The notes below the pieces were generated by a model. That model was given only the letters and a program-made list of their open reading frames with translations. It was not told the DNA's origin and did no database searches. Both the position numbers and the translations under genes were made by a program. A stretch of DNA of 64,000 bases. Source: Zymoseptoria tritici IPO323. Lineage: Eukaryota > Ascomycota > Dothideomycetes > Mycosphaerellales > Mycosphaerellaceae. The stretch lies in NCBI RefSeq assembly GCF_000219625.1, contig NC_018217.1:2294001-2358000 (forward strand). Direction: 5' to 3'. Below are positions 1 through 10,359 of the stretch, one piece after another. The number at the start of each line of letters is the position of its first letter. Positions within the stretch are counted from its first letter, which is position 1.

Positions 1-1755
1 CGACCACGAGGATAGCGATGTTACAAAGACCACTTCCGCGAGACCTGAGGTTGGAGAAAGACTCGTGACCAGGTGTGTCAATGACGAGAAGACCAGGAAT
101 CTTGAACTCGAATGCGCCATCTTGGTTGACCACAGCAGTCTTCTTCTGCAGTGCCTCGACTGGGAAGTATGTGGCACCGATTTGCTGTGTAATACCACCA
201 GCTTCGCCCTCTTGAACATTGGTCTGGCGAATCTTGTCGAGTAGCTTGGTCTTTCCGGTATCGACGTGACCAAGAATACAGCAAATCGGTGATCGAAGGT
301 TGTCCTTGGATGCAGCGGCTTTCGCAGCTTCGTGTTCCGCCTTTCTCCTATCCGCAGCTTGCTGTTTCCGTTGTGCTGCTTGCCGTTGTGCGACTGTCAT
401 GGCCTCCTCGGAAGAGTCGGAGTCCGAGCCTGAGTCCGAATCGTCGTCTGAATCCTCTTCCGAGTCCTCGTCCGCCTTTCCGTTCTGCTCCGATTTTGCC
501 TTGGACTGGTTGACCTCCGCCTTCGCAGAGTCTTCCTCGTCTCCAGACTCCGCATCCCAGGCATCCTTGGGTCCCTGGTCCTCTTCCTTCTCGGCCATAG
601 CCTCCCAATCGTCCAATTCGTCTTCGGCGTCCTTGGCAGCCTGCTTCTCGGCCTCCTTCTTTGCTTTCTCGGCGGCCTTTGCTGCCTTTCTCTCATCTTC
701 CTCCTTGAGTTTCAGCTCCTCCATCTTCTGTCTGGCCTCTTCCTCCTCACGCGCCTGCTGAGCCTTCCGCTCCTCAGCCTCCTTGCGCGGGTTTTTCTTG
801 CGGAGCTCCTTGATGGCGGGCTTCTTTGCCTCGACCTCACCCTCAATACCCGCCACCTTGGCACCAGACTCCAACATTTGCTGCAAGCGCAGCTTTTGCA
901 TAGCTTCATCCTTGCGCTGCTTCTCGGTCTTGTATGTGCCTTCACGCTTCATTTGCTCGACCTTGGCCTTCTCTTTCGCCTTCTTCGCAGCTCTGGCCTC
1001 CGCAGCGCGCTTTTCTTCCTCCTCATCCTTTTGCCTCTCTTCCTCCTCCTTTCTGGCGGCCTCCTCACGCTCTCTTTGCTCTTCCTCCTGCCTACGGCGC
1101 AACTCCTCTTGCTGCTTCTGCAAAGCTGCGAGAGCACCGGTAAGTTTCTTCGGCTTCTTGCCCCCGGCGGGCTCAGGTGCGGCGACCGGAGCGGCAGGCT
1201 CGTCGACAACGACCTCCTCCTTCTTCTGCTGTGCTGCTGGTGCGGTCTTCTTCTTCGCTGCAGCCTGCTCCTTCTTGCGCTGCTTCTCACGCTCTTTCTT
1301 GTCCTTTTCCTTTTGAGCCTTCGTCTTCACACCACCGCCATCATTGTCGTCCTCATCGTCCTCAGCCGGCCCGGGAGCCTTCTTGCCCTGCGGCTTAGCG
1401 CCTTTGCCCTTCTTGCCCTTTCCGGGAAGGTCAAACTCGTCCTCGATGGAAGCCTCCTCCGGTGCTTTCGCAGCCAGATCCAGAGCAGTAGGGCCGCCAT
1501 CCTCGGCGGCGTCCGCAGTTGGGTCTTCGCCCTCGACAAAGTCGTTCTCGATGGCCTTGCCCTTCTTCTTGCGCTTTTCCTTGTTCTTCTTCAGCGCGGC
1601 CATGAGTCCTCCGGCTCCACCGCCTCCCTCTTCGTCATCCGCTGCATCTTCAGCCTTGGCCTCCTGCTCGGCCTGCACTATTGGGTCCGCGACCTCACCG
1701 AGATCTTCGTCCCAGTCGTCGCCGCCTTTCTTGCCCTTCTTTCCTTTTGGTGCCA
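1..1755 (-). CDS. FUN12: Translation initiation factor eIF5B, 5' part (truncated by window edge)
   Basis: An open frame of 585 codons runs from ATG at 1755 off the left edge with no stop. The first roughly 480 residues are a low-complexity, highly charged Lys/Glu/Asp region with long KE-rich coiled-coil-like stretches and acidic SDSD/EEDSDDD blocks, typical of eukaryotic eIF5B N-termini. The GTPase domain then starts: G1 motif GHVDTGKT (around bases 255-280), the switch I region [10 protein letters not shown], and G3 DTPGHE (around bases 55-75), followed by [10 protein letters not shown]. eIF5B is the cytosolic IF2-like GTPase that joins the 60S subunit to the 48S complex. The remaining G domain and domains II-IV lie outside the window. 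The start is the first ATG, followed by the basic-acidic stretch [20 protein letters not shown]. No intron is needed in the visible part. The identification is secure; the true full length cannot be seen. Confidence 0.95.
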
Positions 1756-2308
1756 TGTTGTAAGGATCGGTCGGTTCGTGTGGGTTCGTGCTTGATTATG
1801 CTTTGAACGACGGTATCAAGTGGCGGATATGTAGAGAGACACAGCGTGGTGAGTTTTAGCTGTTGGTGGAGTGGGGTGGCGGCTGATCAAGATGAAAAGA
1901 AGATCGCTCTAGCATAATACAACAGAAGATGCAGTCGTCGCGGAGCTCGAGTGGATCGAACTGACAAGAGACAGATCTTGCGTGTCGTTGTCGGGTTGAT
2001 GGGTGAGTATTTCCTCCGCCTTGTGAAGTGCGACGCGGAAAATGAAGTGGCTGAGTGGGACCTGCCTTCTTGGAGGGGTGCAGATGATGTACGGCTTCTT
2101 GGCATATCTCCGGCACTTTGACATGGTTTCTACAACAGGAGATGACTCACTCATATGTGCATTTGTCACAGGGTCGAGAGGGTGCTGCGTTCACGAGCAT
2201 ACGGAGGTCACGGTGGTAGAGAATCGTCGAAGTTCGGCACAGCAAGGGCACACGTGCAAACGAAGCTGGTTCATACACCTTTGCAACATTGTGCAAGGTC
2301 GTCACGCT

Positions 2309-3416
2309 CTAGAATCTCGAGAGCATCCTGGCAGCCTGCTCCGCGGGGTCCTCCGGCTTCGCAGGAGCGTCTGGCTTGTCTGCGACTGGGCTTCCATGTG
2401 CGAAGAACAAGATCTGAACTGCAATCGCGAGACCAGCGTGGAGTGCAACAACAAGCACGAGCAGGACACGCGACGTTTTCGCGTCAGTGGCAGAGACCAC
2501 GGGATATCTGGGAATCATCAGCGTCCGTTTGAAGACATGATCAGTAATGCAGAAGACTTACAAGTTTCTAAAGAGGAACACGGCCGAGAGCGCAAAACCA
2601 ATCCCAACGAAGGCGAAGTTCAATGCTAGAGTCTTGCGTTAGCCAGTCATTTCAAGTCCATGTATCGGCATATCTCTTCCTTACCAGTCAGTGGTGACCA
2701 GCTCACCAGCGCCACGGGTATCCAGATCAGGTTGGCGTAGCCGTAGAGTGCCCAACATTCCAACACATTCGCGCTCTCGCTTCCGAACCACTTCAGCACT
2801 CCCCATAGCGCCAGAGGGATGACCAGTGTGTATCCATAGATCAATCCCGCCGCTCCTGACAAAAGCTTGAAGTCATACGCAAAGTGCGTCTTGCCTGTCG
2901 TCGCCAGATATTGACTGATCGTCCCTGTCAAGAACAGAATGACCACCACCGTTGTCGCAATCCAAAAGGGACCGTAGAGATCAGGGTTGCCATCTAAGAT
3001 ATCGAGGAAGTTTTGGCGTGGGTATAGGGCGGCTTGGCATCGGTGGAGGATTTGATTCGTGTCGACGTCGAAGAATTGCTGGTAGAAGGCTATCGACCAG
3101 AGGTATCGTTTCGAGGAGGAGGATGGTTGGCGAGAGGGGCCACCGAGGAAGGAGGATTGTTGGTCGGGCTGGACCTTTGCGCGCGGCGCGTTCTGACTTG
3201 AGTCGAATGCTGAGATTCTGTCAGTCTGCTGCTAGTCTTCGTCGTCAGAAGGTAGATCATACTGGAGTTGTGGAATTCGAGGTCGTCGTTCAGGTCGGTA
3301 TGGCCTAGATCTCCCTGAGGTTGCTGTCAGCAGCCATTGATGAACTTGCGATTATGGTGTGTGTGTACTTCTGCATCAACATCCACAACGACATCGTATC
3401 CTTGTTGTCCTGACAT
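2309..3416 (-). CDS. YIPF/Yip1-family Golgi membrane protein
   Basis: Five exons give a 298-residue protein: 3416-3369, 3323-3263, 3209-2685, 2625-2562 and 2507-2309. All four introns are 45-59 bp with GT-AG ends and phases that keep the frame. The N-terminus reads MSGQQGYDVVVDVDAE, followed by an acidic soluble region (HTDLNDDLEFHNS). The C-terminal half has about five hydrophobic segments, including a Yip1-domain-like stretch (DFKLLSGAAGLIYGYTLVIP, then WALYGYANLIWIP). Yip1-domain proteins bind Rab GTPases and act in ER-Golgi and Golgi traffic; this one looks closest to the YIPF1/YIPF2 (yeast Yip5) branch, which is inference. It lies downstream of the eIF5B start on the same strand, 553 bp away, with its own promoter likely upstream of 3416. 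The family call is firm; the yeast one-to-one name is not, so no symbol is given. Confidence 0.88.
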
Positions 3417-3860
3417 TGCTGCGATTGTTGTTGGTAGGAAGATGAGCGTTCGCCGAGTCGATGCCTGGCTGTCCAAAGATTCACGACACGGCCAGGTGTA
3501 TAGCTGTTGCGGGAAGAGCGGCAGGCACGCCCAAACGGGTCACTCGTCAAACTCTAACCTTTGCGCCTTCAGACTTCACATGCATTTCTTCCGGTCACGG
3601 GGGGTCGAATGATAGCACTTGTCAAAGGTCTTACGTCTTGAATTACACTGTCACTCATACACTTCTTCGTATAACGTACATTATCCCGTATCGATTACAC
3701 CGAAATTAATCTCTTCTATCTGTATTCTGCTCCATCCATCCAGCATATGCACGTCCAGCTCGACGCCTTCGAAGAACGATCTCGCGCAGTCAACCCGTGC
3801 AGACCATACATAGATCGCCGCTACTCGGAAAAGCTACCGCGAGTAGTGATCCAGGGTCGA

Positions 3861-5153
3861 CTACTCGTAACGATAGCACAACGGCCCTGCCATGGTGTCC
3901 ATCAAGCTCCTGAACGTTTGGTCTGGCGCGACGAAGCCAAAGGGTAATTTGTCGTCCAGCGTCATCTGCGGGCAGTCCGGTGACTTACAACCCAACGTAG
4001 CCGTACCACTGATGGCGAACTGGCGGTTCCAGATGTCGAGATATTGCCAAATTAGCCACATTCTTGAATCGTGTCAGCACATGGACTACATTTCAATCGT
4101 CGGGGTATGCTTGCCGGTCGGTCATGCTATGGTGTAAAAAGAACAGGGGGTCGCTCGGCGAAGAGTTGAAGTCCATCATCGACCCTCCGATCTGCCAATG
4201 ACCACCGCCGTGGACGCCAAACTTGTTGGTGGCGCTCCCATAGCCCTGCGCAAGGTCTTGAAAGTCTTCGAGATAGATGTTCTCCAGCATAAGGGTTGTC
4301 AGATTCGTATAAGTGGTAAATTTCTTCGAAAACCAAGGATTGATGTCGCGTTCGAGGCAACGAGGGTTGTATTGGAACATGCTGGCGACATTCCTGTTGC
4401 CTGGCAATGAGAGAGGACCCAAATTGACGGTGTAGTTTGTGAAAGGGCCTCTCTGAACACAGCCACCGCCCAATCCGGGAGGATAAACGATGTCCTGTTG
4501 TGCTAGCCAGGTGTCTGTCCTTCCCGCAACGAATCTGCCGTTGCTTCCCATACTGTAAGTATCCCCAGAGAAGAGCGGGCTGTTCTGGGGTGCTTCGGCG
4601 TCTTCCGACCAATTCCAGTATGGCATGACTCCAGGATAGCCGCATAAATCGCGAAGATCCTGCTCGAGGAAGTGCACGAAGCCTCTGTGCCAGGCGAAGA
4701 AGTCTGATGTGTCGTGAATGTTGTACGTGTAGTTGATGTGTCTAAAATCACATTGGATTAGCGACTCCTGGTCCATTTGTACACGTCAGAATCCAGTACT
4801 CACGTTGCAACATACTCATCGTACCGACTCTTCACGCCTGGATAGGCTTTTGCTTGGCCGACAGTCATTCTCCGAGGTTTCATTTTCTGCAGGCAGGTCA
4901 CTGCATCTGTGAAGGCTTTCCGTGTTGCCCGTGGAAGTGTACGCCATTCTCTCCGCACATCGGCATTGGCGTATGTACAGGATGCAGAAGCTCGACCTCC
5001 AATGTTTTGTCGCATCATTTGATCGGCGACATCTGAAATGTTCTGGAAAGCGTCGCCATTTGCGATCTCGACTTGCGTGAAAGAGTTGATGCTAGGTGAT
5101 TGTGCCGTTGCCAGTGTTGCGAATGACAGCAGGTTGAGTAGGAAGCGGCGCAT
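3861..5153 (-). CDS. Secreted tyrosinase (type-3 dicopper oxidase)
   Basis: Three exons (5153-4804, 4741-4115, 4062-3861) give 392 residues. An N-terminal signal peptide is clear (MRRFLLNLLSFATLATA, cleavage near AQ). The CuA ligands are visible as H118 (THIN), H126 (NIHDT) and H135 (AWHRGF). CuB is VHGGGH (H294, H298) plus the LHH pair H320/H321 in DPLFFLHHSMTDR, followed by the usual MWLIWQYLD helix. Tyrosinases oxidise monophenols and o-diphenols to quinones. The protein is short for the family and lacks the long C-terminal shielding domain of intracellular tyrosinases, fitting an extracellular enzyme with several N-glycosylation sequons (NYT, NWS, NLT). Intron 1 splits the codon just before the first copper ligand. 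Intron 2 starts with GC rather than GT (GCAAGC...TTCAAG), and only this choice restores the family sequence across the junction. All six copper ligands are present, so activity is expected. Confidence 0.92.
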
Positions 5154-6299
5154 TATGAGAGAATCTCAGGATATCTTAATGAGTGTAGCTGGAATGTCGC
5201 GCGAGAGAAACGTAGGAAGGTGGTTTCAGAAGCTTCAAAGAGATTGACGAATTCTCTAAGAAACCTACAGGAGCAAGGCTGTGCATATAGCGCTGGCCAC
5301 GAGGATTGATGAGCGGAGCCCGAATGATCCTGCAGCGCCATTGTTCGCACCGACAGCTGCCAATAATGCTCGGAAAGCGGCATTCAATGTTGCAGAATAT
5401 TGGTGGCGGGCTTGCCAGGGGCACTCAACAGCGTGAGCGACGGGGATGATGTCCTATTCATGTCTTTGGCGCGTAGATTAAGGTGGTTCCTGACGCCTGT
5501 CTGCAGATTATTCAGATCTCGCTTGGGTCGGTCGTATGCAGGGCGCCTTCCGAGTTCCCACGCGACGGGCGTATAGTGGATTTCGGTGTAACCGTAGAGG
5601 CATCAATTGGTAACAGAACACGTAACCGACCATCGGCGTGCAATGCGACTGCCATTACGTCTTCGAATAGAATCATAAATGAGAATGATCTTTCGCTGAG
5701 GCATTGCCTATACATCGTGGCCGGGTTTTCCAGATTGGAACAGTGTGTGGAGAGGTCTGGTGCAATGCAATGCCACCTCGAGGCTGTCGAGCTTCGTATC
5801 CTCGACAGACCGGGCTCGGATTCTGGCGAGTTGCAGATGCCAGGGCTAGAAAATAAATCGTTGGAGTACCTGCACGCCTACTCGTAGGCCGTCCTGCTGA
5901 CTACCCGTCCACTTTAGCATCACGATCGAATTGCCGGACACCTTTACCGCCTTGCTTAGTGATAAGTACGCTTATGGGACTGTACGATATCTCAAGCGCC
6001 TTCGTGTCTCGAGTGGCGGCGATGATGTTGGTGCACGATGAGTGAGAGGCCAGACTGTTGCGTGGTCAGATGAAGGATACCGTATTTGACTTTGCGGCTC
6101 ACCCAATCTTGGGCGCACGGGGTCGGCGATTGACGGACGTCATCCGCGGTAGTTCTAGGAATTGTTGGTTACTAGTACCTTATACGCTTTGCGCGTGTTG
6201 ACGACGACAACGATTCTCCTTCAATATCAACCATGCTAATACAGTAGCAATCGTTCTACTCACTCTCATTCATATCCGCCGCCAACGATCGCTGTTAAA
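5154..6299. other. Intergenic, divergent promoter region
   Basis: This 1.1-kb interval lies between the tyrosinase start (minus strand) and the next gene (plus strand), so it should hold both promoters. The longest open frames here (134 codons at 5483-5887 on plus, 76-82 codons on minus) lack family resemblance and coding style. No RNA gene or repeat was recognised. Confidence 0.5.
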
Positions 6300-7236
6300 A
6301 TGCGGCTCTTCCTCCTGCCCGTATCAACTCGAAGGACCTTGATTTACGCCGAACGCGTTCAGCTGCAATTGGCCGCCGGAGCCAAACCACCACTTCAAGA
6401 CCGTCTCATCACGAGAGTCAGCGATACATGGGCGAAATGGGAAAAAGCCGAGAAAGGCTGGCAGAAGAAGCTCACGACATACGGTAACCAGGGTCTCCGG
6501 CGCATACCATTCGAAGAATGGGGATTGAAGTCGCTGCCTTCGGCCAACAAGCAGCGACTGGAGGACGCGAGCAGCGGGAAGGTGAAATATGAATGTCTAT
6601 ATCCTGGCGCCTTCGTCAAGGAGGCCAGCGTGCCGGCTATCCTGAGCAGACTTGCCACGGAGCGTCAAGGCTTACATAGCAAGAGAATGTGGAATTGCCT
6701 GATCTTTGCGCCCTTCACGATACCATTTGCTCTTGTACCTGTGTAAGAACCGTGTCTTTATCGCGAGGCTTACGCCATATGACAGTAAGCTGATCTACTC
6801 CAGAATCCCCAACATTCCATTCTTTTATCTCATGTTCCGGGCATGGTCGCATTACAAAGCACTCTACGGCTCAAAGATGTTGGAGCATCTCACGAAGAAC
6901 AACCTTATCAAAGCGATACCTTCACAAGAGATGGACGAGAGATATGCCGCAGGACTACTACATCCATCCCAGCAGCATGCACGAGATGCGGATCCACCTA
7001 GCAAGGAAGAGATCGAATACATGGCCAAGAATGCGGAGGCACAGACGGAGGGTGGGAAGAAAGAGGTGATGCTGTTGGAGAGCTGGAACGGATCACTGCT
7101 TGCGGAGAGCTTCAAGCTTCCAGAGCTGGATATTGAGGTCGAGCGTGCGGTATGGCAAGCCGAAAATGCGATCAAGGGTGATGCGCAAAAAGAGAAAGAT
7201 GCCGCAGCATTGAAGACGAAAGAGGAGACGAAGTAA
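6300..7236 (+). CDS. Mitochondrial K+/H+ exchange-related protein
   Basis: Two exons (6300-6742, 6804-7236) encode 291 residues; the 61-bp intron is GTAAGA...CTCCAG. The N-terminus (MRLFLLPVSTRRTLIY) is the typical opening of the fungal Mit_KHE1 family (Pfam 'Mitochondrial K+-H+ exchange-related'), whose yeast member Ydl183c is needed for K+/H+ exchange across the inner mitochondrial membrane. A conserved block GLRRIPFEEWGLKSLP and a hydrophobic hairpin spanning the intron (CLIFAPFTIPFALVPV, then IPNIPFFYLMFRAWSHY) give one or two membrane passes. The C-terminal third is charged and Ala/Lys/Glu-rich. The start is the first ATG, directly in front of the family N-terminus. The gene is convergent with the first nucleotidyltransferase-like gene, with 127 bp between stops. 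The family call is fairly safe; the biochemical role rests on family knowledge only. Confidence 0.85.
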
Positions 7237-7363
7237 CGAGCGACACCCGGGATCGGGCATGCGAGGCTTGACTCCTCTCGGGATACGAATACTACACTTG
7301 AATGATACAAGCGGTTTGGGGGTCTGTATGACACAAGGTGCATTGGAGATGGACGACCCACGT

Positions 7364-8195
7364 CTATGTAACATACTTGTCAACCAACTCCACCAGCTCG
7401 TTGCGTACACTCTCGTCTCCGATTTTGTCATGGCCAAGAACCTCACTCAGCTCCTCGGGATCTACTATGCCCTCGTCTATGGCTTGGTAGACTTGTCCAG
7501 GATATTGTCGAAGCATGAACCTCACGTCGTCAAAATCTCGCTGTTCCTCCCGCGTGAGACAGCACTCCACCTTGATCCGCATCATTGAAGGAATGCCGAG
7601 GACGTTGAACTCCACGGGCTCCCCCAATACATCGAAAGGCCCGACCCGATCGACATTTCCCTCGAGTCTTCGCGGCGAGTTCCGAAAGCCTGCTTGCTTA
7701 ATGTCCAGCTCGATCCGATGCTGCTCTGTGCATTCGTCCCATGGACGCCCGGTCTTCACGAAGACCTTGAGCACCCCTTCGACCAGGCGAGAATCCGGAA
7801 TAACGATACTGCGTACGATGAGTCTTCGTAGTCCCGTGTCTCCGCTCCAAAAGAGAAGGGTTTGGTGTAACTCACCGTTCCTCTCCCGTGACGGCTTCCC
7901 ATACTCCTTTCATCTTGATGCTCGTAATGAGATCAACATCGCGTGTGCTCTTACGACCGCCACGTAATTGCATGGAGAACCCACCTTGAATGGCGTAGCA
8001 AATATTGGCACCCGGAGCGTTGTATACCTGAGCATGATCGCGATCTGCGCTCTGGCCTTGCTGAGCCACGAGTAAGGAGGCCACGAGGTGAGTCGCTGAG
8101 AGCATATTCTCGAACGGCGCATATTGAGCTCCAGCAATACGATCTTCGTCGACGTCTTCGTCCAGCGACGAGAGTGAGTAAGTCTCCTGAACCAT
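7364..8195 (-). CDS. Nucleotidyltransferase-fold protein, paralogue 1 (intact)
   Basis: Two exons (8195-7876, 7808-7364) encode 254 residues; the intron is GTGAGT...CGCAG, 67 bp, phase 2. The diagnostic DNA-polymerase-beta-type nucleotidyltransferase signature is present: GG at 71-72, 13 residues, then D86-V-D88 (GGRKSTRDVDLI), and a third candidate carboxylate D142 in RIELDI on the expected later strand. This layout recalls AbiEii/MNT-like minimal nucleotidyltransferases, but the bacterial comparison is inference from motif spacing. The C-terminal third (REEQRDFDDVRFMLRQY, then an acidic helix) is shared with the second copy and resembles the DxxD(I/V)xFLL helix seen in such proteins. No signal peptide or membrane segment is visible. 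Substrate and role are unknown. It shares intron position and phase with the damaged copy at 9581-10359, which marks them as old duplicates. Confidence 0.72.
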
Positions 8196-8400
8196 CCTGC
8201 TGTAATCGTATCAGGTTGCGTTAACAAAGCTGTGGTCTAAGCTTTAGAAAGATCGTGCTCAGTCGCGCTAGAGGCCCGGGCCGCATGTAGCGATCCTGGT
8301 TGCCTGCCTGGATTGTTGCCCTTCGAACTCACGACTCGCCAGCTTGCCAGGCACTTACAGCAGTTCGCGAAGAACTCTACAACCTTCAGCCGGCTTGACA

Positions 8401-9394
8401 ATGGCGCCCTCAGCGATATCAACTTCGACTGATGGACAGGATCCGAGCTTCGAGCCGGCGATAAATGATGTAAGGCTCATAGCACCATCTGAATCGGCAC
8501 CATCTGAATTGGCACCATCTCCACCAGAACCTGTAGCGCCGGACGGCCTCCCGACCACCGAGGAAGGCGATGCGCAGTCTGTTGCATTCGATGTATCAGT
8601 CCAAGGCTACGCGAATGATGTGGTACCTGAGTCCAGTGGTGCAGACCTTATGGCCATCGTAGTCTGCCTGCTGCGAAAGGCACAGGTGCGGTGCTGTTTC
8701 GTGGGCGAGGCGGCGCTGATCTACTACGGCGCTCATCGTATTATGACAGTACGTGCTCGGAACTCACATTGTTGTTGGAACTGCTGCTCACTATTGCTAG
8801 GACTGGATACTTTGTATCGATGATGACCAGTTCGACACTGCGGTTGCTTTGCTTGAACTGGAGTCCAAGATTGTGCACCCATTTCGACACTCTGCCATGA
8901 AGCCTAACGGCACCATCGATCACCGCTTTCCGCGATACAAGTTCACGGGCGCCCGATGCTTCTTCCACGTCGTCCCGTCTTGGGTTTATCGCGTTTCCTG
9001 CGACGACGATTCAATCGAGTTCAGCAGGAAAGGTCTGCCATTTCCAAAGCTACAGGTCTTTGCGCAGTCCCTGCTAGAAACCATGAATCGCGTCGACCTT
9101 CAAGACCTCATTGACGGCATGAATCTGACATACGAATGGGGCTTGGAGAATCTGGTCCTCGAAGGAACCTCGGACACCACGTGGGCGGCACGTAGATGCG
9201 ATCTTCACGAAGCGTACGGGGACTATCTGCCAGCATTCCTCCGGAGAGAAGGTGCGCAGAGAATGCAAGTGTGGAAACGTGTCGCCTCTGGAGACGCCCG
9301 TGCGAAGAGACGAGGCCACAAAGCACTTCCCAAGGACGAGACACGATTCCGACTGAAAGGGCAGAAGGACCCGCGCGACTTGCATATGTGGTAA
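8401..9394 (+). CDS. Nucleotidyltransferase-like protein, third member (possibly catalytically altered)
   Basis: Two exons (8401-8748, 8801-9394) encode 313 residues; the intron is GTACGT...TTGCTAG, 52 bp. An upstream in-frame ATG at 8344 would add 19 residues; 8401 is preferred but not certain. Residues 25-45 hold a short repeat (APSES-APSEL-APSPP). The core is FVGEAALIYYGAHRIM followed by T-D-W-I, which aligns with the hG(G/S)-x-D-h-(D/E) nucleotidyltransferase motif: GE at 102-103, 13 residues, D117. The second carboxylate position is Ile119 rather than Asp or Glu, so the metal site is probably incomplete. The rest matches the general style of a large family of fungal hypothetical proteins with an (R)(Y/H)GAxR motif. 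The C-terminus is strongly basic (ARAKRRGHKALPKD). It lies between the two minus-strand paralogues but is only distantly like them. Function is not known. Confidence 0.62.
8482..8526 (+). repeat. Three 15-bp tandem units within the coding region
   Basis: The unit gcaccatctgaatcg is repeated with one or a few changes (gcaccatctgaattg, then gcaccatctccacca). It encodes the APSES/APSEL/APSPP stretch near the N-terminus of the third nucleotidyltransferase-like protein, and probably arose by slippage. Confidence 0.6.
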
Positions 9395-9580
9395 CAGAGC
9401 TCGTTCAAAATCTGTCCAGGACTTTCTTGAACGAGTATCATGAATATGCGGCCTTGCGGCAAAGCAGATTGGGGACATTGTGATTTGCAAGATCCATATG
9501 ACAACTACTGAGCTGTCTCTTCGCACAAATACGAAGGGCCGAGCAGATCTCTCGATATGCGACGATAGCTGAGGCGGCTT

Positions 9581-10359
9581 CTAACCGAGCAGGATTTGGG
9601 TGAAGCGAGCCCTGTCTCCCTTGCTGAGATCCTCCGAGTCCAAGAATGCCTCAACATCGGATTCTCGCAGATTCTTGCGGCCCGTCACGATGTCTCTCTC
9701 ATAAGATCTCAGGAGGAATAGGATGTCCTCAAAGTCGCGGTCGAATTGTCGATCCGCGTAGTGGTACAATTTGCCTCGGAGCACGTGGACCACGTCCAGC
9801 GAAGACATGTTCCGGATCGTAGCTGTGGCGCCCCGAATGTTCTTCGGCGTTCCCTTCACACCTGCAGAACGATGGTCAGTTACGGAAGCAGTCAAAAGGG
9901 ACGTCAGAGCGCAGACATGCCTGGCAATGCGATATCCACCTCCACTGTCTTTGCGACTGCGCAATTGTCATGACCGGGGCCGGTTTTCACAAAGATCTTG
10001 AGCACATCGGCAACCATTTTTTTGGTCGGTATCACAAGCCTGATCATATGAGTCAGTCTTGGTCGGCTATACGGGAGTCGTACGATACATGCCTCGGATC
10101 GCCTTCCACCAAGGCCCACACCTTTCTCATTTGCAAATCCGTGACCATATCGACGTCTCGCGTCACGCGTGGCTCTCCGACTACCGAGCAGAAGCAGCGC
10201 GAAACCTCCCATGAGCGCGTATACACCTTGCTCGCTCTGGATCTTGGATCCGATGTACTGCGCTGCCGCGACTTGATTCTCGAGTGGAGGGCCTTGAGGA
10301 TCCTGTCTTCGTTCCTCCTCAGAGTCATATTCGGCCAGGTCGTAGCGCTGCTGGGACAT
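9581..10359 (-). pseudogene. Nucleotidyltransferase-fold protein, paralogue 2, frameshifted in the active-site motif
   Basis: Three exons can be traced (10359-10093, 10039-9921, 9861-9581). They align throughout with the intact paralogue at 7364-8195: the GG motif (MGGFALLLLGSRRATRD), an LVIPTKKMVADVLKIFVKTG block, and the third carboxylate in VEVDI. The frame is lost exactly within the catalytic D-V-D motif, where 7-bp units gtctcgc and gtcacgc (plus strand, 10155-10168) stand in tandem. One unit is surplus: exon 1 is 267 bp, and 260 bp would match the phase-2 junction shared with paralogue 1. Both introns (53 and 59 bp) have CTGAC branch sites and AG ends, but both donors read GCATGT. As it stands the protein would be cut short after the motif. 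The long intact flanking frames suggest a recent lesion, or an assembly error. Confidence 0.68.
10155..10168. repeat. Imperfect 7-bp tandem duplication
   Basis: The two adjacent units are gtctcgc and gtcacgc, differing at one base. They fall inside exon 1 of the frameshifted nucleotidyltransferase paralogue and shift its frame by one base at the D-V-D motif. Confidence 0.75.

Noticed and set aside
878..1795. 305-codon Leu/Ser-rich frame on plus
   Set aside because: Shadow of the Lys/Glu-rich N-terminal region of eIF5B on the opposite strand.
5483..5887. 134-codon frame on plus between tyrosinase and the mitochondrial gene
   Set aside because: No domain, poor composition, lies in a divergent promoter region.
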